Origin: Tannerella sp.
GTDB lineage: Bacteria; Bacteroidota; Bacteroidia; Bacteroidales; Tannerellaceae
DNA length: 5,173 nt
Reading direction: 5' to 3'
Assembly (NCBI GenBank): GCA_031279875.1
Contig: JAITHS010000017.1
Span: 1 to 5,173, forward strand
Shown here: positions 1 through 5,173 of the stretch, in pieces
How positions within the stretch are numbered: the first letter of the stretch is position 1
Layout of the letters: each line of letters opens with the position of its first letter
Program-made: the position numbers and the translations under genes
Notes under the pieces: model-generated
Databases searched by the model: none
What the model saw: only the letters and a program-made list of their open reading frames with translations
What the model was told of the DNA's origin: nothing

Positions 1-356
1 TGCTTGTCGATAACTGCGCTCATGATGATTTTTCGGCTCTCCGTGCTGCAATCATCCTGAAAACACTCTTGGGCGAGTAGAAATTCAAATTTTGTTACTA
101 CATAGTCGGCGTCAAATGAAGGATTAAACATACTCGAATAGCCATACTCATAGACGCAATGCAAATTCCTGTAATATGAAACAAGGGCGCCCAGATTCTT
201 GATATCATTAACCGACTTCTTGTCGCCGCCTATAGAAAAGTAATGCCCGTGCGGCGAAAAGATATGCTCCGTCATCTCTTGGTCGCAGCCAAAGTCTATA
301 ACAAAACCGTTACTACCTACGGTCAACGATACTGCGTCTGTCGGAGCGTGCGACAA
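1..356 (-). CDS. Unrecognised protein, N-terminal part, cut by left edge
   Basis: The minus strand is open from position 403 to the left edge (the preceding in-frame stop is at 404-406), and about 118 codons from 356 read like a normal soluble protein. I do not recognise the family. Visible segments include VGSNGFVIDFGCDQEM near residues 13-28, SPHGHYFSIGGDKKSVND in the next stretch, and a Tyr/Phe-rich part (YEYGYSSMFNPSFDADYVV) around residues 70-90. There is no signal peptide or membrane segment. No in-frame ATG lies near the 5' end: the first usable start is TTG at 356, preceded by an A-rich stretch (GAAAGAAAACA) of the kind seen before Bacteroidota starts. The first ATG is at 275, but the sequence between 356 and 275 already looks coding. 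A Bacteroides-like promoter at 417-448 points into the gene. The C-terminus and any domain it holds are outside the window. The coding call is fairly secure; the start is uncertain. Confidence 0.6.
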   Translation of the reverse strand, partial: MSHAPTDAVSLTVGSNGFVIDFGCDQEMTEHIFSPHGHYFSIGGDKKSVNDIKNLGALVSYYRNLHCVYEYGYSSMFNPSFDADYVVTKFEFLLAQECFQDDCSTESRKIIMSAVIDK

Positions 357-416
357 TGTTTTCTTTCTGTCTTTAACGGATATGCTTTTTTAAATAATAC
401 GTGTTACTACATAATA

Positions 417-448
417 CAAAATTGCAAAAAAAATGTCAATAATCCAAA
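417..448 (-). promoter_or_regulatory. Putative Bacteroides-type promoter for the left-edge gene
   Basis: On the minus strand a TTTG (448-445) is followed after 20 bases by CAATTTTG (424-417). This fits the Bacteroides pattern of a -33 TTTG and a -7 TAnnTTTG about 19-21 bases apart, with one mismatch in the -7 element. Transcription would begin near 410, giving a leader of roughly 50 bases before the TTG at 356. The surrounding DNA is very AT-rich, so a chance match is possible. Confidence 0.45.
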
Positions 449-469
449 TATTTTTAGTTAAAGATTGTT

Positions 470-490
470 AAAAAAAACATCTCGATGAGA
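470..490 (-). terminator. Weak candidate terminator after pdxB
   Basis: Downstream of the pdxB stop (521), the minus strand reads TCTC-ATC-GAGA (490-480), two further bases and then eight T (477-470). The four-base-pair stem is short for an intrinsic terminator, and I see no longer stem around it. The place and the T run are right, but the hairpin is marginal. Confidence 0.25.
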
Positions 491-520
491 ACGTCTTGGT
501 GGGCTTCGATGGGAAAAATT

Positions 521-1696
521 TTATGCATTGTCAACTCTGAACCCAAGAGATTCAAGTGATTGAATTACTTCCGAAGAGGTGTTTTCGGGAAATATTGTGA
601 AGTTTTGAAACTCGCGACGGACGTGGTACGAACCTCGCTGCTCTTCAAAAGTGGCGGGAGAGCGCTTTAACAGGGCGCTGTCGTCTAATATCGGGTAGGT
701 GTGGGTTACGGCTTCGAAGATGATTTGTTCTTTTGATTTGCTTTTTCCGTCAATGGTTATTGTTAACGGCATTGGCGGAGAGGGAATATTGGCAGGATAC
801 CATTCATGTAATGCGCTAATACCGAAGAAGTTACAAAACTCGCTAACGCAGGCGGCAGTGCCGTTGGCCTTGCCGTCGGCAGAATAACCGGCGATATGAG
901 GGGTTGCTATGAAAGCGTTTTCAAGCAGATAAGCATCCGGCGTCGGTTCGTTTTCCCAGACGTCGAGGATGAAAGTTTTGAGTTTCGGATTTTGAGATAA
1001 TCCCACTGCCCGTTTCAGCGCTTCGGCGTCGCAGACAGGTCCGCGCGAGGAGTTAATAAACACTGTATCGGGTTTCATTTTGTCGAAAAAATCGTCGTTC
1101 GCAAGGTGGTACGTGGGGTATTTTCCGTCTTTTTCCAGAGGAACGTGGCAAGTTACGATGTCGCTGTTTGTAAGCAGGTGGTCGAGGGATGAGAAATTGA
1201 CAGGATTGCCGACAAGAGGGCTTTCGGAAAGTGAGGCTTCCAACGGCGGGTCATTAACAATCACGTTCATACCCAGCGCTTTAGCGGCGTCGAATACTTT
1301 GCTGCCGACATTGCCGAAGCCAATAATACCGAGCGTCATATCTTCAAACCGCAGCCCGTAATGGTCTGCCAATGTTGCTAATGACGTGGTAATGTACTGT
1401 TTAACGGAACCGGAATTGCAGCCCGGCGCATTTACCCATTTGATACCTTTCACGTCGCAGTAATCTGTATCAATATGGTCATAACCTATTGTTGCTGTGG
1501 CAATTAACTTGACCGAACTGCCCGACAACAACGCTTCGTTGCATTTTGTCCGCGTTCGGGTAAAAATCGCATCCGCATCACGCACATCGTCAGCCGTAAT
1601 CTTTGCTCCGGGCAAATAGCGTACATCAGCGTAAGGCTCTAAAATTCCTTTCAGAAAAGGTATTTTGTCGTCGGCAATAATCTTTAAATCAGGCAT
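521..1696 (-). CDS. pdxB: Erythronate-4-phosphate dehydrogenase PdxB
   Basis: A 391-residue cytoplasmic NAD-dependent dehydrogenase of the D-2-hydroxyacid dehydrogenase family. It oxidises 4-phospho-D-erythronate to 3-hydroxy-2-oxo-4-phosphooxybutanoate, the second step of the deoxyxylulose-phosphate-dependent route to pyridoxal phosphate. The N-terminus (IIADDKIPFLKGIL) is typical of PdxB. The Rossmann nucleotide-binding motif GFGNVG is at residues 126-131, inside TLGIIGFGNVGSKV. The catalytic triad by family alignment is Arg218 (NSSRGP), Glu250 (WENEP) and His267 (TPHIAGYS). Residues from about 310 to the end match the extra C-terminal dimerisation domain that separates PdxB from its relatives. 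The length is close to the E. coli enzyme (378 residues), and all key residues are present. The ATG lies nine bases after the stop of the DUF2764 gene, so the two are probably co-transcribed, although there is no functional link. In related genomes the ATPase A subunit gene usually sits in this position. Confidence 0.95.
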   Translation of the reverse strand: MPDLKIIADDKIPFLKGILEPYADVRYLPGAKITADDVRDADAIFTRTRTKCNEALLSGSSVKLIATATIGYDHIDTDYCDVKGIKWVNAPGCNSGSVKQYITTSLATLADHYGLRFEDMTLGIIGFGNVGSKVFDAAKALGMNVIVNDPPLEASLSESPLVGNPVNFSSLDHLLTNSDIVTCHVPLEKDGKYPTYHLANDDFFDKMKPDTVFINSSRGPVCDAEALKRAVGLSQNPKLKTFILDVWENEPTPDAYLLENAFIATPHIAGYSADGKANGTAACVSEFCNFFGISALHEWYPANIPSPPMPLTITIDGKSKSKEQIIFEAVTHTYPILDDSALLKRSPATFEEQRGSYHVRREFQNFTIFPENTSSEVIQSLESLGFRVDNA

Positions 1697-1705
1697 ATAA
1701 GAGAT

Positions 1706-2590
1706 TTATTTATGGTTTTCGCCGAATCGTTCGAGAGCCTCGGCGCTTTCCTGTTTCATTGTCGTAATCATCTGTCGGAAAGACGTTTCTCCACTTGATA
1801 TGTCGGCTTTTTGCCACCGTTCGAGCATGTCAAGGCGTAGAATATACGCGATAACACTCTCAATATCAAACGTTTTGAAAAACGAATGTGCTTCAAGCCA
1901 TTGCCAGCGCAAGGCATCAATCCGTTTTTCGCGTGCCATCAGGTTTTCTTCTTCCGCAATATGCATAATTTCAGGCATATATTCATTTTCAATGCCTGAC
2001 GTGTTCAAATCCCTCGAACCGGTAGTTGCCAGTAAGTCAGCGAGTTCGTTGTTGCCGATGATATAGTCTTCTTTCTGCAAGCCGTATTTGCGACAGTTGA
2101 GAGCCGTCAGAACGTTTCCGATATTGAGATTCAACTCAAACCATGACGAAAGAAACTCGTTTCCGCAGGCGAGAGCAGCGTCGTAGTAGAGCGACGATAA
2201 TTTGTCTTCTATAATAACATGCTCATTATCAGCCTGATAGCCGTCTTGAAAACGAGCGTAATAATCGCTGATAAATGTAACAAGGTAGTTCGGCGGATTG
2301 TATCCTGTCGGCGGGTGGTCTTCGTAGCGCATGGTGTCGCACAATTCTTTCAACTCGTCGGAAGATAGCGTGGCGCGTTCATCAAAGCCCTCATTGACAG
2401 AGCCTTGACGAAGAAATGCAAGCGTATTGGCATTGTCGTATTTGAAAAACAGCCAATTGACAAGCGTTTTATCGGCGTCGGTCAGTAGCGGCATCGTTTC
2501 AGCCATAAAATCAGCGACAGTGAAAGCAGGTTTGACGTCGTCGGCATTTAATACGGGCAATCCCGCTATCAGAGAGTAATATTTGCTCAT
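1706..2590 (-). CDS. DUF2764 family protein of the V-type ATPase locus
   Basis: A 294-residue soluble protein with no signal peptide, beginning MSKYYSLIAGLPVLNADD, which I recognise as the DUF2764 family. In Bacteroidales this family sits between the genes for V-type ATPase subunits E and A. Its function is not established. Two segments resemble the C (AC39/d) subunit of archaeal and V-type ATPases, which joins the central stalk to the membrane ring. Residues 151-170 (FELNLNIGNVLTALNCRKYG) recall the family's 'D-x-x-N-ilR-k-x-x-G' helix. Residues 241-259 (FDIESVIAYILRLDMLERW) recall its C-terminal 'aYllxkexEirnl' helix. The protein is mostly helical by composition and close in size to a bacterial C subunit. 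Its ATG overlaps the stop codon of subunit E by one base (TGATG), which indicates translational coupling and a shared role. The family call is confident; the C-subunit role is inference from pattern. Confidence 0.85.
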   Translation of the reverse strand: MSKYYSLIAGLPVLNADDVKPAFTVADFMAETMPLLTDADKTLVNWLFFKYDNANTLAFLRQGSVNEGFDERATLSSDELKELCDTMRYEDHPPTGYNPPNYLVTFISDYYARFQDGYQADNEHVIIEDKLSSLYYDAALACGNEFLSSWFELNLNIGNVLTALNCRKYGLQKEDYIIGNNELADLLATTGSRDLNTSGIENEYMPEIMHIAEEENLMAREKRIDALRWQWLEAHSFFKTFDIESVIAYILRLDMLERWQKADISSGETSFRQMITTMKQESAEALERFGENHK

Positions 2591-3180
2591 CAGAACAGCA
2601 TTTCGATAAGTTGAGGACGCAGAAAGTCCTTAAAATAAGCAATAAACTCATCGTCTCCGAAACTGATACGGTAAGAGCCGTCTGCCGGAGCAAGAGTAAA
2701 AGAGGTTGGCTTACCGTTTACTTGCGCAATAATTAATCCGCTGTCTAACAGCATTTTGGCATTGGCTACGAAATAGTCTTTCAAAGCCTGCGCATTGGCG
2801 GCGCTAATCACTGCCTGTCCGTTTTTAGCCCATTCTTTGGCTGTTTCGAGGATTACTTTTTGCATAAAGCCTACGTCTGCCGTCGCCGCCTTAACGTTTT
2901 GTGCCGTTATCTTGCCTGTAATCAGGTTTGCGGCCTCGCTTTTGAGCGCTTCCAAAGCCTGTGAAGCGAACATTTTCAATTCCGCTTCAGTGTTTTTGCG
3001 CAGGTCGGCAGCCTTTTTTTCTGCTGCGGCAATAATTTCCTGAGCCTTATTATCAGCCTCTTTCAGTATGGCGGTTTCTTTTTCGCGAGCCGCCGCTACA
3101 ATTTTCGCAGCTTCTTCATTGCCGCGCTCTACCCCTTCACGGTAGATTTTTTCAGTAATTTCCTGTATATTTGTGTCCAT
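2590..3180 (-). CDS. V-type (A/V) ATPase subunit E, peripheral stalk
   Basis: A 196-residue homologue of subunit E (NtpE/AtpE) of V/A-type rotary ATPases. Subunit E forms part of the peripheral stalk that holds the catalytic A3B3 head against the membrane-bound stator. Residues 1 to about 90 form one long Ala/Glu/Lys-rich helix of coiled-coil type (AAKIVAAAREKETAILKEAD and onward), as expected for the stalk. Residues from about 105 to 196 form the globular head-binding domain and end in FKDFLRPQLIEMLF, a tail typical of the Bacteroidales proteins. The frame stays open upstream to an ATG at 3273, which would add 31 residues (MLSHKNFVQNF...). I reject that start because the promoter -7 element at 3201-3208 lies inside the extension and MDTNIQEITEKIYREG is the normal family N-terminus. 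It is the first gene of the operon and is coupled to the DUF2764 gene by a one-base overlap. Genes for subunits A, B, D, I and K are not in the window. Confidence 0.9.
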   Translation of the reverse strand: MDTNIQEITEKIYREGVERGNEEAAKIVAAAREKETAILKEADNKAQEIIAAAEKKAADLRKNTEAELKMFASQALEALKSEAANLITGKITAQNVKAATADVGFMQKVILETAKEWAKNGQAVISAANAQALKDYFVANAKMLLDSGLIIAQVNGKPTSFTLAPADGSYRISFGDDEFIAYFKDFLRPQLIEMLF

Positions 3181-3200
3181 AAAATTGACTAATTTGTCCG

Positions 3201-3208
3201 CAAAGGTA
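3201..3208 (-). promoter_or_regulatory. -7 promoter element of the ATPase E-DUF2764-pdxB operon
   Basis: The minus strand reads TACCTTTG, a perfect match to the Bacteroides -7 consensus TAnnTTTG. It lies about 20 bases upstream of the ATG at 3180, so the leader would be only some 15 bases. A -33 element at the right distance (3229-3232, AATG) is poor. The element supports 3180 as the translation start. Confidence 0.6.
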
Positions 3209-3237
3209 GCAAAAATTTTAAGATTATTCATTAACGG

Positions 3238-3263
3238 ATAAAAATTTTGCACAAAATTTTTAT
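3238..3263. promoter_or_regulatory. 26-bp palindrome, candidate operator
   Basis: Two perfectly complementary 12-base arms (ATAAAAATTTTG at 3238-3249 and CAAAATTTTTAT at 3252-3263) flank a two-base centre, CA. The dyad lies just upstream of where the -33 region of the minus-strand operon should be. The very short centre favours a protein-binding site over an RNA hairpin. The arms are almost all A and T, which raises the chance of a fortuitous match; no regulator can be named. Confidence 0.4.
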
Positions 3264-3351
3264 GGGAAAGCATAAAAAAAGCGTGTAAACCAATATGTCA
3301 AATAGACTACCTACATTGAGCATAGTTATGAATTAAGCAAGCCTAACGTTA

Positions 3352-3392
3352 TTTTAAGAAACTTTAACTTTTCTTTTAAGAAACTTTAACTT
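3352..3392 (+). repeat. Two perfect 19-bp tandem direct repeats upstream of susC
   Basis: TTTTAAGAAACTTTAACTT occurs at 3352-3370 and again at 3374-3392, separated by TTC, so the period is 22 bases, about two helical turns. Each unit contains an imperfect dyad (TTTAAG-AAA-CTTTAA with one mismatched pair). A partial third copy, TTTTAAGA, occurs at 3404-3411. The pair lies about 30-80 bases upstream of the susC -7 element, where an activator would bind. The function is inferred. Confidence 0.65.
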
Positions 3393-3394
3393 CG

Positions 3395-3407
3395 TTTTTT
3401 TTTTTTT
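3395..3407 (+). repeat. Homopolymer run of 13 T in the susC promoter
   Basis: Thirteen consecutive T lie between the 19-bp repeats and the -7 element, covering the place where the -33 element would fall (about 3398-3401). A run of this length can slip during replication, and it can also act as an AT-rich element that aids polymerase binding. Confidence 0.7.
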
Positions 3408-3421
3408 AAGAGAGGTTGTTA

Positions 3422-3429
3422 TAATTTTG
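3422..3429 (+). promoter_or_regulatory. -7 promoter element of susC
   Basis: TAATTTTG matches the Bacteroides -7 consensus TAnnTTTG perfectly. Transcription would start near 3436, leaving a leader of about 25 bases before the ATG at 3461. There is no TTTG 19-21 bases upstream; that position lies within the run of T, so the promoter may depend on an activator. Confidence 0.55.
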
Positions 3430-3460
3430 CCGCCGATTTGTCAAATAAAGCTATACAAAA

Positions 3461-5173
3461 ATGAAACACAGAAAAACAAAATTTGGAATACTATGCCGGA
3501 CAGTAATGTTTATATCTCTACTGCAAAGCGTTGTGGCACAAGGCACTAATCTGACCGAGTTAGAAAGCGCCCAACCAGCCCGCAAAACAGTTACCGGCGT
3601 AATCAACGACGAGACCGACGAACCGCTTGCAGGTGCAACAGTTGTCGTCAAAGGCTCTCCGCGAGGCGTTACCGCCGATTCCGACGGCACGTTCTCAATC
3701 GACGTAACTGCCAATGACATTCTCCAAATATCTTACATCGGTTACGAACTATTGGAGGTCAAGGTCGGCAATCAGACTTATATCAGCATCAAACTCGAAC
3801 CAAAGCGCAATGAGCTGGACGAGGTTACGATTGTGGCATTCGGCAAACAAAAAAAAGAGAGTGTCATAGGATCCATAACGACCATCAATCCTTCCGATCT
3901 GAAAGTGCCGAGCAGTAACCTCACTACCGCTTTGGCCGGACAGATGGCCGGCGTAATCGCATATCAGCGAAGCGGTGAGCCGGGCGCCGACAATGCCGAT
4001 TTTTTTGTGCGCGGCATCACCACCTTTGGCACCAACACCAATCCGTTGATATTGATCGACGGAATCGAATTGACCACGACCGACCTTGCACGTCTGCAAC
4101 CGGATGATATTGCCAGTTTCTCCATCATGAAAGATGCAACGGCAACAGCGCTCTACGGGGCGCGCGGCGCAAATGGCGTGATTCTGGTAACTACAAAACA
4201 AGGACAGGATGGGCCTGCAAAGATTTCCTTACGTATGGAAAATTCTATTTCCGCACCTACGCAAAATGTTCGATTGGCAGGTCCCGTAACCTATATGAAA
4301 TTAGCCAATGAAGCGGTATTGACCCGCAACCCGCTGAATGAATTGCCCTATTCGGAAGAAAAAATAGAAAATACCTTGGCGGGGATGAATCCATTGATAT
4401 ATCCGGCAAATGACTGGCGAAGCATGTTGTTCAAAAACTACACCATGAATCAGCGCCTGAACCTAAACGTGAGCGGTGGCGGCGGAATCGCCAAATATTA
4501 TGTGGCAGGTTCATTCAGCAATGATAACGGCATATTAAAAGTGGATAAAAGAAATAATTTCAATAATAATATCAGTCTCAAAAACTACACATTGCGCGCC
4601 AATGTCAATATTAACATTACAAAAACGACGGAAATGGCAGTTCGTCTGAGTGGAAATTTTGACGAATACAATGGACCTATCAATACAGGCACCGAAATGT
4701 ACAATATGATCATGCGATCCAATCCCGTCATGTTTCCGGCATATTACCCCATTGACGAAGCGCATCAGTATGTGCGGCACATCATGTTCGGAAATTTCAA
4801 CAATGAATATCTAAATCCTTACGCAGAAATGGTCAAAGGATACAGAGATGAATCTCGTTCCCAAATGCTGGCGCAAATGGAACTCAAACAGGACTTGAGC
4901 GCCCTCACGAAAGGGTTGTCGGTACGAGCCATGCTGAACCTTACCCGACTGGCGAGATTTGATGTGTACAGATATTATAATCCGTTCTGGTATCAAATCG
5001 GCGCATACGACAGGGTAACAGGCAAATATTTTCTGGAACAGAGCAATACCAACGGAACGGAATACCTGAGTTACAGTGAAGGTCCCAAAAATATTGAATC
5101 AACGTTCTATTTTGAAGGTATGGCAAACTACGCCCGTACATTTGCCGAAAAACACGGCGTAAGCGGGTTGATT
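3461..5173 (+). CDS. SusC/RagA-family TonB-dependent outer-membrane receptor, partial
   Basis: The frame is open for 571 codons from ATG 3461 to the right edge, about half of a typical SusC protein of roughly 1,000 residues. These proteins import glycans, peptides or other large nutrients across the outer membrane using TonB energy, with a SusD lipoprotein as lid. Residues 1 to about 26 form a signal peptide (basic HRKTK, hydrophobic core, likely cut after VVA). Residues 42-115 are a carboxypeptidase-regulatory-like beta-sandwich (VTGVINDETDEPLAGATVVV, then DGTFSI and ISYIGYE). The TonB-box region is at 118-133 (ELDEVTIVAFGKQKKE), close to the canonical VVVGYGTQKK. The plug domain at about 134-248 carries VRGITTFGTN, PLILIDGIEL and the family signature SIMKDATATALYGARGANGV. 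The barrel begins near 255. There is no STN domain before the beta-sandwich, so anti-sigma signalling by this receptor is unlikely. The start is preceded by A-rich CTATACAAAA. The substrate cannot be told; a susD gene is expected downstream. Confidence 0.95.
   Translation, partial: MKHRKTKFGILCRTVMFISLLQSVVAQGTNLTELESAQPARKTVTGVINDETDEPLAGATVVVKGSPRGVTADSDGTFSIDVTANDILQISYIGYELLEVKVGNQTYISIKLEPKRNELDEVTIVAFGKQKKESVIGSITTINPSDLKVPSSNLTTALAGQMAGVIAYQRSGEPGADNADFFVRGITTFGTNTNPLILIDGIELTTTDLARLQPDDIASFSIMKDATATALYGARGANGVILVTTKQGQDGPAKISLRMENSISAPTQNVRLAGPVTYMKLANEAVLTRNPLNELPYSEEKIENTLAGMNPLIYPANDWRSMLFKNYTMNQRLNLNVSGGGGIAKYYVAGSFSNDNGILKVDKRNNFNNNISLKNYTLRANVNINITKTTEMAVRLSGNFDEYNGPINTGTEMYNMIMRSNPVMFPAYYPIDEAHQYVRHIMFGNFNNEYLNPYAEMVKGYRDESRSQMLAQMELKQDLSALTKGLSVRAMLNLTRLARFDVYRYYNPFWYQIGAYDRVTGKYFLEQSNTNGTEYLSYSEGPKNIESTFYFEGMANYARTFAEKHGVSGLI

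Noticed and set aside
243..461. Plus-strand open frame of 72 codons
   Set aside because: It is antisense to the better-supported minus-strand gene, and its 3' third is translated AT-rich intergenic DNA rich in Asn and Lys.
699..1361. Two plus-strand open frames inside pdxB (699-887 and 1080-1361)
   Set aside because: They are antisense to a clearly identified and intact pdxB and have no family resemblance.
1800..3043. Short frames within the DUF2764 and subunit E genes (1800-2066 plus, 2511-2693 minus, 2795-3043 plus)
   Set aside because: They are shadows of recognised genes, with low-complexity or Ser/Arg/Cys-rich translations.
3238..3263. Reading the 26-bp palindrome as an intrinsic terminator
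   Set aside because: The stem is almost wholly A-T, the loop would be only two bases, and the site lies between two divergent gene starts where no transcript needs to end.
3306..3313. Possible second promoter for the ATPase operon: a one-mismatch -7 element (TCTATTTG) on the minus strand near 3300
   Set aside because: It lacks the key A at position 2 and has no clear -33 partner, while a perfect element lies closer to the gene at 3201-3208.
3352..3392. CRISPR array
   Set aside because: There are only two full copies, the spacer is three bases, and no cas genes are present.
3451..5141. Five minus-strand open frames opposite the receptor gene
   Set aside because: The plus strand is continuously open with unmistakable SusC-family sequence throughout; the antisense frames are rich in His, Arg, Ile and Cys and match nothing.

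Overview
The window looks like chromosomal DNA from a member of the Bacteroidota, most likely Bacteroidales. Three signs support this: a SusC-family TonB-dependent receptor, the two-gene pair of V-type ATPase subunit E plus a DUF2764 protein that is characteristic of that group, and promoter elements matching the Bacteroides -7 consensus TAnnTTTG. Ribosome-binding regions are A-rich rather than Shine-Dalgarno-like, which also fits. The assignment is from recognition of families, not from a database search.

Layout, left to right. Positions 1-356 hold the 5' part of an unrecognised minus-strand gene that runs off the left edge, with a plausible Bacteroides-type promoter at 417-448. Positions 357-520 are AT-rich and non-coding, holding that promoter and perhaps a weak terminator. 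A tight minus-strand operon follows, read from right to left: V-type ATPase subunit E (3180-2590), a DUF2764 protein (2590-1706, overlapping the stop codon before it by one base) and pdxB (1696-521, nine bases later). Its promoter has a perfect TACCTTTG at 3201-3208, which fixes the start of subunit E at 3180. Positions 3181-3460 are a divergent regulatory region with a 26-bp palindrome, two perfect 19-bp direct repeats, a run of 13 T and a second perfect -7 element (TAATTTTG, 3422-3429). From 3461 to the right edge the plus strand is continuously open for 571 codons and encodes the N-terminal half of a SusC-type outer-membrane receptor.

How the genes relate. Subunit E and the DUF2764 protein should belong to a rotary V/A-type ATPase, but in the usual Bacteroidales arrangement the catalytic A subunit gene comes next. 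Here pdxB (vitamin B6 synthesis) takes that place and no other ATPase gene is visible, so the ATPase locus appears split, rearranged or reduced. The susC gene is transcribed away from this operon and probably begins a nutrient-uptake locus, with its susD partner expected beyond the right edge.

I found no RNA gene, insertion sequence, CRISPR array or clearly new system. The points most worth following are the resemblance of the DUF2764 protein to the ATPase C (AC39/d) subunit, the split ATPase locus, and the organised repeats in the divergent promoter region.
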